DNA of 64,000 bases from CAWGXG01 sp963826505 (lineage in GTDB: Bacteria > Chloroflexota > Anaerolineae > Aggregatilineales > Aggregatilineaceae). Shown here one piece after another: positions 8,619 through 17,070 of this stretch. The stretch lies in contig CAWGXG010000007.1 in the NCBI GenBank assembly GCA_963826505.1, positions 1,178,001-1,242,000 of the forward strand, given 5' to 3'. How positions within the stretch are numbered: position 1 is the first letter of the stretch; each line of letters begins with the position of its first letter. Position numbers and translations under genes: made by a program. The notes beneath the pieces were generated by a model. It made no database searches. It saw only the letters and a list, made by a program, of their open reading frames with translations, and was not told the origin of the DNA.

Positions 8619-9323
8619 TTACCACTGCAAATCTGTGATCGCGGCCTTGCCGTCACGCGGCGGACCGTCGCGCACGACGCGCCCGCTGCTCAGCTCGATC
8701 ACGCGGTCGGCGATGCGCGAGATTTCGCGGTTGTGGGTCACAACCAGCACTGTCTTGCCCGCCGACGCCTGTTGTTGCAGCAGCCCCAGAATCTGGATGC
8801 CGGTTTGGAAGTCCAATTCACCGGTAGGCTCGTCGGCCAGCAGCACGGGGTTACCCGTCGCCAGGGCGCGCGCAATCGCCACGCGCTGCTGTTCACCGCC
8901 GGACAACTCGTGCGGGAAGTGATTCACGCGCTCGCCCAGTCCGACGCTGGTCAGCACTTGCTGCGCACGCTGCGGGCTGTCGGGTGTGTGGGCCATATCC
9001 AGCACAAACTGGACATTTTCGAGTGCCGTCAGGCTGGGAAACAGGTTGAAGGTCTGGAAGATGAAGCTCACCGTCTCGCGCCGGAATTTGAAGCGATCAC
9101 TGTTGCGGCTGCCCGCAGAGTCGCTGCCGTTGATGCGGATGACGCCTTCGGTCGGATCGTCCAGCGCGCCGATGATGTTGAGCAGGGTGGTTTTGCCGCT
9201 GCCAGACGGTCCCAACACGACGACAAACTCACCTTTGCCAATATCGAGCGAGATATGCTCCAGTGCGGTAACTGTTACCGCGCCCATCTGGTAGCGCTTG
9301 GAGATGTTTTCCAGATGTATCAT
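8619..9323 (-). CDS. ABC transporter ATPase, LolD/MacB type
   Basis: A 234-aa single-domain ATPase. Walker A is GPSGSGKTT, the Q-loop lies in FIFQTFNLFPSLTALENV, the signature is LSGGEQQRVAIARAL, and Walker B is VLLADEPTGELD. The LTALENV and ADEPTGELD strings mark the LolD/MacB/FtsE subgroup. It precedes the FtsX-like permease by 10 nt and is its evident partner. Its promoter and first 70 or so codons exist in a second, decayed copy 1.27 kb away (10371-10786). Confidence 0.93.
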   Translation of the reverse strand: MIHLENISKRYQMGAVTVTALEHISLDIGKGEFVVVLGPSGSGKTTLLNIIGALDDPTEGVIRINGSDSAGSRNSDRFKFRRETVSFIFQTFNLFPSLTALENVQFVLDMAHTPDSPQRAQQVLTSVGLGERVNHFPHELSGGEQQRVAIARALATGNPVLLADEPTGELDFQTGIQILGLLQQQASAGKTVLVVTHNREISRIADRVIELSSGRVVRDGPPRDGKAAITDLQW

Positions 9324-9512
9324 GGTCGTTCCTTTCTTAGCGCGCCTTCAGGCGGACTGCCTGGGATGATGGCGTTTCGAGGATGGGCAGTACTCCCACC
9401 GGTCGATGATGCTGCTCTATTCCAACATACGTGATTGCCGGTCCGGATTATCTCCCAATTTTTAGGGGAGTCAAATTATTATTTTAAACGTTCCTAATTA
9501 TAACGTTTCTTC
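9101..9512. repeat. Long direct repeat, copy A (lolD 5' end plus promoter region)
   Basis: About 410 bp covering the first third of the lolD-type gene and its upstream region recur in the same orientation at 10371-10786. By eye the copies are roughly 80-85% identical, with small in-frame and out-of-frame indels. Copy A has the intact gene and promoter. The two copies flank the small plus-strand gene at 9757-10293. Confidence 0.85.
9447..9474 (-). promoter_or_regulatory. Candidate promoter of the lolD-ftsX pair with overlapping inverted repeat
   Basis: On the minus strand TTGACT (9469-9474), a 16-nt spacer and GATAAT (9447-9452). The spacer contains an inverted repeat (CTCCC, then CTAAAAATT, then GGGAG) that could be a repressor site. 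A second possible -10, TATAAT at 9497-9502, lies further upstream. In copy B the -35 has become TTCGAT and the -10 is gone, yet the CCCC/GGGG inverted repeat is kept. Confidence 0.55.
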
Positions 9513-9756
9513 TGAAATCGACAACGACTTATGGCAAGTTGCCAATGACAAAGCTATAGATTCGATGTACTCTTTATTTGAAACCAGCAACTTCTAAACC
9601 AGGTTGGGAACTTCCAGATAAAGGGAAATCTGGAGGTTATCGAATGCGTGATCGCGCGACTACCACCATTGTCAACGGGAAAAAACAAGAACACGGTTGA
9701 CCCTGAACCAGACGTAACCTGACACTGCCGAATGACTTGGTTCCAGGAGGTTACCA
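9513..9756. other. Gene-free, AT-richer spacer upstream of the V4R-like gene
   Basis: No ORF of note. It contains a palindrome ATGGCAAGTTGCCAAT-like element near 9531-9546, a small hairpin (CCAGAT with ATCTGG, about 9614-9634) and a strong ribosome-binding site AGGAGG just before the gene at 9757. A weak TTGACC near 9696 is the only promoter hint. The region is clearly richer in A and T than its surroundings. Confidence 0.4.
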
Positions 9757-10293
9757 ATGGCACAATTCGTCGCGTTTGATCCTGATGTTGAAGTATCTGG
9801 CGCTGCGATTCTCTCCTTCGTTGAAGCCATGAGCGAAAATATCCTCCCTGTCTTGGCAAGATATGGCATCAGAAACCCTCGGCCTGACAGTTGGCACCCG
9901 CAACAAGCGTGGTTGGATGCCTTTCGCGACGTTGCCGAGGGCGACTTCGGTGCCAGGCTCGATCTGGTCAGTATCGGCATGCGTATTCCTGAAAGTGCCA
10001 TCTGGCCGCCTGAAGTCCGGACCATTGAAGACGCCCTTTACTCGATCGATGTCGCCTACCACATGAATCACCGCAACGGCGAGATTGGGTGCTATCGTGC
10101 CACACAAGTGGGCGCTCGCGAGATTGAGGTGTTCTGCGAGAACCCCTATCCGTGTGATTTTGACTATGGCATCATCTATGGCACGGCGCGCCTATATTTG
10201 CCTTCCAATAACAATTTGGTTGTCATCAATCGCGACGATCTGCCTTGTCGCAACCAAGGTGCTGACTCCTGTACCTATTCTGTTCGATGGTGA
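9757..10293 (+). CDS. Small protein with V4R-like C-terminus, function unknown
   Basis: A 178-aa soluble protein with AGGAGG six nt before the ATG. There is no signal peptide or membrane segment. The C-terminal half has three cysteines in the pattern NPYPCDFDYGI, then CRNQG, then DSCTYSVRW at the very end. A terminal G-x-x-C-x-(F/Y)-x-V pattern is typical of V4R (4-vinyl-reductase, hydrocarbon-binding) and related heme-NO-type sensor folds, so I suggest a small-molecule-binding domain. This is pattern resemblance only. The gene lies alone between two direct repeats and opposite to its neighbours. Confidence 0.6.
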   Translation: MAQFVAFDPDVEVSGAAILSFVEAMSENILPVLARYGIRNPRPDSWHPQQAWLDAFRDVAEGDFGARLDLVSIGMRIPESAIWPPEVRTIEDALYSIDVAYHMNHRNGEIGCYRATQVGAREIEVFCENPYPCDFDYGIIYGTARLYLPSNNNLVVINRDDLPCRNQGADSCTYSVRW

Positions 10294-10370
10294 TTGTGGC
10301 CAGCCTGCCGCTGCTCCCACTGACACGGGCGGTCGAGACATGTTCAGCTCACACCAGTGACGATGTGCGC

Positions 10371-10596
10371 TGTTGTGGCTGCCAGCGGAGTCGCTGCCGC
10401 TGATGCGGATAACGCCCTCGGTCGGATTGTCTAGCCCGCCGATGATATTGAGCGGCGTAGTTTTGTCCCTGCCGGACAGTCCCATCACGACGACAAACTC
10501 GCCTTTGCCAATGTCGAGCGAGATAGTATGTTCAAGCGCGGTGACGGTTACCACGCCCGTTGGGTAGCGTTTGGAGATGTTTTCCGGATGGGCCAT
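10371..10596 (-). pseudogene. Truncated lolD-like ATPase fragment
   Basis: The reading frame starting at 10596 repeats the first 70 or so residues of the lolD-type protein, with a one-residue insertion. Walker A has changed from GPSGSGKT to GLSGRDKT, losing conserved glycine and serine, and the similarity stops near 10371 after a motif like SGSDSAGSHNS. There is no Q-loop, signature or Walker B. It is a decayed partial duplicate, not a working ATPase. Confidence 0.85.
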
Positions 10597-10786
10597 GGTC
10601 GATCCTTTCCTGGCGTGCTATCAGGCGGACTGCCTGGGACGGTGGCGTTTCGAGGATGGGCAGTACTCCCACCGGTGGATGCTGCTGCTCTATTCCAACA
10701 TACGTAATGGCCCATCCGGATTGCTCCCCAATTTTTAGGGGTATCGAATTATTATTTTAAAAACCCTTAATTATAGTGTGTTTCTT
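10371..10786. repeat. Long direct repeat, copy B (decayed)
   Basis: The second copy of the 9101-9512 segment, offset by 1,270 bp. The upstream non-coding half (about 10597-10786) is at least as well kept as the coding half. The promoter boxes are degraded while the inverted repeat between them is retained. Beyond it (10787-10880) is an AT-rich stretch with a perfect 8-nt-arm hairpin (TAGTAGTT with AACTACTA, 10795-10818) and nothing else I can name. Confidence 0.85.
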
Positions 10787-10881
10787 TTGGTCTATAGTAG
10801 TTCACATTCAAACTACTAAAATCAGTATACCATAATTCGGCGCGGCCGCGCAATACCCTGCGACGCGTCCCGCCCGCTGCC

Positions 10882-10912
10882 AAAATAAAACGCCCGCCGG
10901 TACCGGCGGGCG
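10882..10912 (-). terminator. Intrinsic terminator of the pentose operon
   Basis: A perfect 10-bp G/C stem, CGCCCGCCGG with CCGGCGGGCG around TA (10891-10912), is followed on the minus strand by TTTTATTTT. It lies about 30 nt after the stop of the isomerase gene, the last gene of the long minus-strand operon. Confidence 0.92.
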
Positions 10913-10940
10913 CTGCGAAACCAGTCGTTCAGGCTGCCGA

Positions 10941-12359
10941 TCAGCCCTTGTGGTAGTACACGTCCCATTTCAGGTATTTGGTGAGCGCTTCGTAGACGGC
11001 GTCGCCCACGTAGGACAGGTTCACCGACACGTGGTGCTCGAAGCCGTTCTCACAGATGTATTGCAGCAGCCCTTGCAGGTTCGGCACTTCGACTACGCCG
11101 TAACCGCCGAAGGTGTCGACCGGATCGTTGGTGAAGGTGCCTTGACCCACATACGCCGTGATCTTGCCTTGCAGATCGTCGGTGCTGATGCGTAGATAGG
11201 TGAACGGGTCCGCTTTCACGCGTCCGTAGATGGTGCCCCAGGTGTTGGCTTTGCCGACCGAGCCCGCGATGATCTCCTGGTAGTTCATGACGGGGATTTC
11301 ATCCGTGAACACGCTGCGCGGCAGGTTGGAGCAGTGGAAGACCACGCCCTTATTGGGATCGGTGCCGTAGTTGTTGTTCCAGTCGACCAGCGCGCTCGGT
11401 TTGCCAGAGGCCAGCGCCATCGCGTACATGGCTGCCGTCCCGGCGATGTCCGTCTCGCAGGCGGACGGCATCAGGTTATCGCTGAGCATGCTCATGATCG
11501 TGCAGGGCACCACGCCGAAATATTCTTCCATGCTCGTCCAACACTGGACGGCGGTCGCGTCGTACTCGTTGGCTGTGGTCCACTCGTCGATGACCACGCC
11601 CAGCTTGGCGATCTTCGACATCGCTTGAGCGGGTACCTGGGCAGCGTTGGCATAGGCTTTGACGGCGTTGGTCTTGGCGACAACGCGGGCGTCATCGTCG
11701 GCCAGGCGGCCGATCTGCCCGTAGACCTCGGACAGGTCGAGCGTTTCCACGCTGATCCCGGCGTTTTCGAGCAGTTTTTCGCTGAAACGCACCGTGTTGA
11801 AGGCCACCGGACGCGCGCCGAGCATCCCGAAGCGGGCGCGGCGCATCCCGCGCGTCACGCGGCACACCGCCGCAAACTTGCGCAGGTCCTGGCGGAACGA
11901 GTCGCTTTCCGGGTCGACCGTGTGCAGTGTGGTCAGGCTGTAGGGGATGCCGTACTGGTGCAGGTTGTTGCAGGCCGACATCTTGCCGCAGAAGCTGTCA
12001 CGCCGCCACTTGATGTCCATCTTGGTGGCGTCATCGGGGAAAGCCTGGATCAGCACCGGCACGTTGAGGTTCGCAAAGCGCAGCGTGTTGGCGATGCCGC
12101 GCTCGTCCCCGAAGTTGGGCAGGGTCACCAGGATGCCGTCAATCTCGTCACGATGGGCGCGGAACAGGTCGGCGCACTTGTGCGCTTCGCTCAGGCTTTC
12201 CACGCTGCCATACTCAGTATCCTGCGGGGTCAACGCGACAACGTTGATCCCTTCTTCTTCCAACACCTTGAGGATCGTCGCGCGCCCGGCCTCGCACAGA
12301 TGGCTGGGGAAAAATCCCCGGTTGCCGACAATCACACCTAAAGTCACTTTTTGTTTCAT
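10941..12359 (-). CDS. L-fucose/L-arabinose isomerase family protein (COG2407), probable pentose isomerase
   Basis: A 472-aa cytosolic aldose-ketose isomerase. It shares signature strings with the paralogue at 38541: GNRGFFP near the start, LPNFGDE, LIQAFPDD and RRDSFCGK. The C-terminal half has the acidic metal site (SACETDIAGT) and VDWNNN. The ribosome-binding site is AGGAG. The gene follows ribulokinase and ribulose-phosphate 4-epimerase genes, where AraA would normally be, yet the N-terminus does not look like classical AraA. I infer that it converts L-arabinose (or a related pentose) to the ketose. The exact substrate is not visible. Confidence 0.82.
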   Translation of the reverse strand: MKQKVTLGVIVGNRGFFPSHLCEAGRATILKVLEEEGINVVALTPQDTEYGSVESLSEAHKCADLFRAHRDEIDGILVTLPNFGDERGIANTLRFANLNVPVLIQAFPDDATKMDIKWRRDSFCGKMSACNNLHQYGIPYSLTTLHTVDPESDSFRQDLRKFAAVCRVTRGMRRARFGMLGARPVAFNTVRFSEKLLENAGISVETLDLSEVYGQIGRLADDDARVVAKTNAVKAYANAAQVPAQAMSKIAKLGVVIDEWTTANEYDATAVQCWTSMEEYFGVVPCTIMSMLSDNLMPSACETDIAGTAAMYAMALASGKPSALVDWNNNYGTDPNKGVVFHCSNLPRSVFTDEIPVMNYQEIIAGSVGKANTWGTIYGRVKADPFTYLRISTDDLQGKITAYVGQGTFTNDPVDTFGGYGVVEVPNLQGLLQYICENGFEHHVSVNLSYVGDAVYEALTKYLKWDVYYHKG

Positions 12360-12423
12360 GCTGTTCTCCTGATCGGTCTACTAAGGGATTTGCCTACTCT
12401 TTAACCGGAATAACGCTACGGTG

Positions 12424-13080
12424 TTATTGGCCGTACACCGTAGTATATCGCTTGTGAAGCCTGGCGATATTCTCGGGCGAGATCGGGATCGGCTCGCCCA
12501 ACTGGTGCGCCAGGAACACCGTGCGGGCCACGTCTTCGCACATGATCGCCGCCTTGACGGCATCCAGCGGCGTCGGCCCGATGGTGAACACGCCGTGATT
12601 CTGCATGATCACAGCGGGTGAATGCGGGTTCGGCCCTTCGCGCAGCACGCGCACCACTTCGTGGCCGATCTCTTCGCCGCCGATCAGCGCGAAATCGCCG
12701 CACGGGATCGGCCCGCCGAACTCGTCCGCCATCGCGGTGAGCACGCATGGAATGTCGCGGCCCAGCGCTGCCCAGGCTGTCGCATAGGGGCTGTGGGTAT
12801 GCACGATCCCGCCCACGTCGGGCAGCGCGCGGTAGATGGCGCAGTGGGTGGCCGTGTCGGACGAGGGCTTGTAATCGCTCTCAATGACCTTCGCATCGGC
12901 ATCGACGATCACCATGTTTTCCGGGCCGAGCTGCTCGAAGCGCAGCCCGCTGGGCTTGATCACCACGTAGCCCGTGGACGGATCGCGCCCGCTGATGTTG
13001 CCGCTGGTCCACGCCACGAGGTTGTTACCTGGTAACTCGGCGTGCAGATCGGCCACGATTTTGCGCAGTGCTTCTAACAT
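12424..13080 (-). CDS. araD: L-ribulose-5-phosphate 4-epimerase (class II aldolase family)
   Basis: A 218-aa class II aldolase/epimerase. The substrate and zinc-site strings are AWTSGNISGRD, the paired histidines in IVHTHSPYATAWA, ADEFGGPIPCG, and a later His in QNHGVF. The TSGNISGRD and HTHSPYATAWA combination is typical of AraD rather than fuculose-phosphate aldolase (family knowledge). It would turn L-ribulose 5-phosphate into D-xylulose 5-phosphate. The start overlaps the stop of araB by one base, so the pair is translationally coupled. Confidence 0.88.
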   Translation of the reverse strand: MLEALRKIVADLHAELPGNNLVAWTSGNISGRDPSTGYVVIKPSGLRFEQLGPENMVIVDADAKVIESDYKPSSDTATHCAIYRALPDVGGIVHTHSPYATAWAALGRDIPCVLTAMADEFGGPIPCGDFALIGGEEIGHEVVRVLREGPNPHSPAVIMQNHGVFTIGPTPLDAVKAAIMCEDVARTVFLAHQLGEPIPISPENIARLHKRYTTVYGQ

Positions 13081-14747
13081 CAGTCCAATCCTCTCGCCTC
13101 GTTGCGTATCTTGCGCAGCCGCTTCATGACGTCATTTTCGCCGCGCCCGAAATAGTCGTGCAGCAGCACGTATTCCGCATACAACCGGTCGTATACGGCC
13201 TGATTTTCCGGAATGGGATGGAACACTTCGTCCTTGAGCTTGCCCATCGTCTTGGCTGCCGCCTGAATATCGGCGTAAGCTCCGGCGGCGACCGCCGCGT
13301 GCATCGCGCTGCCCAAGGCCGGGCCTTGCGCGCTGCCGATGATGCGGAACTCGCGCCCGGTCACGTCGGCGTAAATCTGCATGAGCAGCTTGTTTTTCTC
13401 CGGCAGGCCGCCCGCCGCCACTAGCTCAGTGATCGGCACGCCGCTGTTCTCAAACGACTCGATGATGACGCGCGTTCCGTAGGCGGTGGACTCGATCAAT
13501 GCACGGTAAATGTCTGGGGCGCGCGTGGCCAGCGTGGCGCCGATCAGCAGGCCGCTAAGGTCCACGTCGACCAGCACAGAACGGTTGCCGTTCCACCAGT
13601 CGAGCGCCAGCAAACCGTGCTCGCCGGGCTTTTGTTTGGCGGCTTCATGTTCCAGGTATTGGTGCAAGTCCATCCCGGCTTTCTCAGCCGCCGCGTGATA
13701 TTCCGGCGGGACGGCGTTATCCACGAACCAGGCGAAGATGTCGCCCACCCCGCTCTGACCGGCTTCGTAGCCGTACATGCCGGGGATGATGCCGCCATCC
13801 ACGACGCCGCACATGCCCGGTACTTCTTGCAGGCTGTCGCCTAGAACCATGTGGCAGGTGCTGGTGCCCATGATCATCACCATGCGGCCCGGCTCGACGA
13901 CCTGCGCCGCCGGAACGGTGACGTGAGCGTCCACGTTGGCCACGGCCACCGCGATCCCCGGTGTGAGGCCGGTCCAACCGGCCGCTTCTGCGGTCAGACC
14001 GCCTGCACGGCCGCCCAATGGCGCGAGGTCGGTCATCATCTTATCTTCGACTACGCTCACCAAATCCGGATGCAGAGCGGACAGATAGGCTTTGTCGGGA
14101 TACTTGCCATCCTGGTAGATCGCTTTGTAGCCCGCCGTGCAGGTGTTGCGCGTCTCGCGCCCGCACAACTGCCAGATCACCCAGTCCGCCGCTTCGAGCA
14201 AGCGGTCGGCGGCACCGTAAACGTCCGGTGCTTCATTGAGGATTTGCAGTACCTTGCTGAAAAACCACTCGGACGAAATCTTGCCGCCGTAGCGATCTAA
14301 CCAGCCTTCATGCATGGAGCGGGCCGTCGCGTTGATCTGGTCGGCTTCGGGCTGGGCGGCGTGGTGTTTCCACAGCTTGACCCAGGCATGCGGATTATTG
14401 CGCCACTCGGGTAGGCGGCACAAGGGCGTCCCGTCGGCCTTGGTGGGCATCATCGTGCAAGCGGTGAAGTCGATGCCGATGCCGATCACGTCCGCCGGAT
14501 CGATCCCGGCTTTTTGGACGGCAGCGCGCACGGCATGCTTGTACACGCCAATATAATCATCGGGGTTCTGCAAGGCCCATTCTGGGGGCAGCCGCTCGCT
14601 GCTGCCCGGCAAATGTTCGTCGATCACGCTGTCGGGGTAGGGATACACAGCGCTCGACAATTCGGCCCCGTCACGGACGCGCACAACCACCGCTCGCCCC
14701 GATTCCGTCCCAAAGTCAACGCCTATGGTGTATTTTTCACTTGCCAT
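13080..14747 (-). CDS. araB: Ribulokinase (FGGY family)
   Basis: A 555-aa FGGY carbohydrate kinase with the AraB-type opening GVDFGTESGRAVVV, the GIGIDFTACTMMP segment, the GTSTCHMV phosphate-binding string and the late glycine-rich GPALGSAMHAAVAAGAY motif. Its length matches ribulokinases (about 550-570 aa) rather than xylulokinases (about 500). It would phosphorylate L-ribulose for araD immediately downstream. It sits in the long operon that begins with the sugar importer genes. Confidence 0.92.
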   Translation of the reverse strand: MASEKYTIGVDFGTESGRAVVVRVRDGAELSSAVYPYPDSVIDEHLPGSSERLPPEWALQNPDDYIGVYKHAVRAAVQKAGIDPADVIGIGIDFTACTMMPTKADGTPLCRLPEWRNNPHAWVKLWKHHAAQPEADQINATARSMHEGWLDRYGGKISSEWFFSKVLQILNEAPDVYGAADRLLEAADWVIWQLCGRETRNTCTAGYKAIYQDGKYPDKAYLSALHPDLVSVVEDKMMTDLAPLGGRAGGLTAEAAGWTGLTPGIAVAVANVDAHVTVPAAQVVEPGRMVMIMGTSTCHMVLGDSLQEVPGMCGVVDGGIIPGMYGYEAGQSGVGDIFAWFVDNAVPPEYHAAAEKAGMDLHQYLEHEAAKQKPGEHGLLALDWWNGNRSVLVDVDLSGLLIGATLATRAPDIYRALIESTAYGTRVIIESFENSGVPITELVAAGGLPEKNKLLMQIYADVTGREFRIIGSAQGPALGSAMHAAVAAGAYADIQAAAKTMGKLKDEVFHPIPENQAVYDRLYAEYVLLHDYFGRGENDVMKRLRKIRNEARGLD

Positions 14748-14807
14748 AAAACTTCCTCCCTTGAAAACAAAAAGCGATTTACCGCAGAGAGCACACGTGC
14801 GTGAGTC

Positions 14808-15896
14808 TCATAACGTGCTGTACGGTGTATTGACGATGGTGTCTATCATCGCCCAGAAATTTTCGAGCGGCGTATCCAGCTGGACGTGGTGCGTCGGCCC
14901 GATGATCAGCCCGCCGCTGCGACCGAGCGTGGTCAGGCGCTCGCGCACTTCAGCGCGCACCTGCTCTGGTGTCCCAAAGGGCAGGGTGTACTGCTCGTCG
15001 ATCGATCCCCAGAAACACAGTTTATCACCGAACTGGCGCTTGATTTCCGCCGGGTCCATGCAGGCGGGCTGGATGGGGTTGAGGATGTCCAGCCCGATCT
15101 CGATCAATTCCGGGATGACCGGCATGATGTTGCCGTCGGAATGGTAGGCGACTTTGACATTGGGATTGATCGCCTTCAGCTCGGCGATGAAATTCGCCAT
15201 GCGTGGCTTGAAGAATCGCCGCCAGTGTTTGGGCGAGATCAGCATCGAAGTCTGCCCGCCGATGTCGTCGCCGGTCCAGATCATATCCACGCCCATCGAC
15301 ACCAGCTTTTTTGCCGCGGTGAGGTGAAATTGATAGGGGATGTCCAGGATCGTGTCGGCCAGATCGGGATCTTCCACGAAATCCATCATCATCTGCGACA
15401 GCCCGCGCAGCGCCCAGGCCGTCTCGAAGATCGTCACGACCGTGACGCCGACGATCCAGTACTCGTCCTGGTATTCGCGCAGGACACGGGCGGCTTCGTC
15501 GTACAGATCCGGGCGGTTGGGATCAGGAGGTGTGTAAGAAGCAAGCGCGGCGGCGTTGGCCAGCGGGTGGCGGGCAATCTCAGTATAGCGGCCCGTGCCG
15601 AAGCGCGTGTCGTACTGCTGCGACTCGAAACCGATGCCCCACTCGTCTACGTAGCTGTCCTCTTCCTGGTAATACGAGTTCGCCCAGCCCACCGAGGTCA
15701 ACAGCATATCCTCGCCTAGCGCACGCTCCAGTGCGTAGGTGTTGCCGCCGCCGTGCGGGTTGTGCAGCCCCTGGCCCTTGATGGCCATATCCGCGCGTAG
15801 ACGATCGGCGAATTCGGGCGTAAAACTCACCTGCATCGGGCAGCGATCGGGCGGCTCGTGGTTGAGCGCCGCGATGATCCGTTCTCTTGGCTTCAT
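14808..15896 (-). CDS. UroD-like protein 1 (uroporphyrinogen decarboxylase/corrinoid methyltransferase fold)
   Basis: A 362-aa TIM-barrel protein of the UroD/MtaA/CmuA superfamily. It opens with MKPRERIIAALNHEPPDRCP, the usual start of these UroD-like proteins. A GGGGAGGA site lies 4-5 nt before the ATG at 15896. Further strings are WTGDDIGGQTSMLISPKHW, AYHSDGNIMPVI and a final LIIGPTHHVQ. The histidine after ISPK(H) and the HSDGNI strand are shared with the third paralogue (21714). True heme-pathway UroD has different termini, so I infer methyl transfer or another reaction. Its position in a pentose operon is the main clue to its role. Confidence 0.82.
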   Translation of the reverse strand: MKPRERIIAALNHEPPDRCPMQVSFTPEFADRLRADMAIKGQGLHNPHGGGNTYALERALGEDMLLTSVGWANSYYQEEDSYVDEWGIGFESQQYDTRFGTGRYTEIARHPLANAAALASYTPPDPNRPDLYDEAARVLREYQDEYWIVGVTVVTIFETAWALRGLSQMMMDFVEDPDLADTILDIPYQFHLTAAKKLVSMGVDMIWTGDDIGGQTSMLISPKHWRRFFKPRMANFIAELKAINPNVKVAYHSDGNIMPVIPELIEIGLDILNPIQPACMDPAEIKRQFGDKLCFWGSIDEQYTLPFGTPEQVRAEVRERLTTLGRSGGLIIGPTHHVQLDTPLENFWAMIDTIVNTPYSTL

Positions 15897-15944
15897 AATT
15901 CCTCCCCTGTCGCTAGGTGCAGGCCCCAATCCCCCGGAAATGAC

Positions 15945-17066
15945 TTAATGCGCCTTACGGCCCGCCCACTGCTCGACCCGCTTCAACAAGTCTAGTTCTT
16001 CATCTTCGTTCTCGGTGGCGACCCACAGGAAAATACCCTCAGGACTCACCGCGTCCATAAAGGCGTCGATCTCGGTTTTGTTGAGGTCTACGATAACCGG
16101 CCTGCGTGCCTGCACTTTCTTGATGAACGGCACCCACTGCATGATCGGCTGATCGTCACCCACGCCTTGCACCCACTGGATGGCATGCACACCCGGCTCG
16201 TCAAGAATGCGATCGATGTGCTTGGCGACTCCGCGCCCGTCCACATGGAAGATGTTGTGTGACATCGTCTTGACTTCGCGTTGGAGCACCGGCAGGCAGA
16301 ACCGGTCGAACAGGCGCGGCGAAATCAGCGACGAGAAATCGCAGGAGGGGATGTGCATCCGGTCAAAGCTGGGAATCCCCATCCAGCTTACCGAAAGCTG
16401 TTGATGATCCTTGAGCAGCCAGTCGAAGTGATCGTAAATGGTTTCGAAATCGTCGATCGCGATGTTGATCAGGCGTTCGGCTTCGTCCGGACTTTCGATC
16501 AGATCGATGCAAAACTGCTGTGGATCGCGCCACGCGGCGGCACAGTCTACGCCGGGGTGCAGATCGGTAAACCCCACTAGCGCCTTGCCACAACAGCGTT
16601 CAATCGCGGTGCGGGTCTGTTCTTCGAGCTTGACGAAATATTCGTTGGTGATGTCCAGCTTCAGGGCGGCTATGTCGTCCCAGGTACGTACGCATGGTGT
16701 GGACCACGCCGTCACTTCGCCGTATTTCAGAGGGGCACCGTAGAAAGCCGAATAGACTTCGGGTCCCAGGTTCGGCCAGAAGACGGGGAATGTCTCGCCA
16801 TGAAAGGTTTTGCCCGCGATGGAATTCAGGAACGTTTCGACCTGGAAGTCGCTGTCGAACCAGCGATCTTTCAGGTTGGCGGATGGATAGGCGGTGTTCG
16901 CCTCTTCTACGAAGGCGTTATGCGCCATGAAGCGGATAGGGGGACGGTCGATGATCGCGCCTTCGAACCAGGCATACACGCGCTGCATCGCCATGTCGAA
17001 GCCAGGCATCGTGTCCAGATCGACGTCCCACCAGGGGCTAGCGTTGTGTGGTGTCATAGCGGTCAA
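15945..17066 (-). CDS. UroD-like protein 2 (divergent)
   Basis: A 373-aa member of the same fold, much diverged from the other two copies. It has an aromatic-rich N-terminus (SPWWDVDLDTMPGFDMAM), FHVDGRGVAKHIDRIL where the others have the HSDGNI strand, and WVATENEDEELDLL near the end. Key UroD arginines and aspartates at the N-terminus are not evident. It starts 4 nt after the permease stop and is 48 nt ahead of UroD-like 1. It could partner UroD-like 1, but no function can be read from sequence alone. Confidence 0.75.
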   Translation of the reverse strand: MTAMTPHNASPWWDVDLDTMPGFDMAMQRVYAWFEGAIIDRPPIRFMAHNAFVEEANTAYPSANLKDRWFDSDFQVETFLNSIAGKTFHGETFPVFWPNLGPEVYSAFYGAPLKYGEVTAWSTPCVRTWDDIAALKLDITNEYFVKLEEQTRTAIERCCGKALVGFTDLHPGVDCAAAWRDPQQFCIDLIESPDEAERLINIAIDDFETIYDHFDWLLKDHQQLSVSWMGIPSFDRMHIPSCDFSSLISPRLFDRFCLPVLQREVKTMSHNIFHVDGRGVAKHIDRILDEPGVHAIQWVQGVGDDQPIMQWVPFIKKVQARRPVIVDLNKTEIDAFMDAVSPEGIFLWVATENEDEELDLLKRVEQWAGRKAH

Positions 17067-17070
17067 ACCG

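Noticed and set aside
10192..10596. Open frame of 134 codons that looks like an ABC ATPase
   Set aside because: It is a truncated copy of the lolD 5' end with a broken Walker A and no Q-loop, signature or Walker B. I record it as a pseudogene.
11334..12341. Plus-strand open frame of 335 codons opposite the isomerase
   Set aside because: Its composition is typical of an antisense shadow, and the minus-strand isomerase is well supported by motifs and its terminator.
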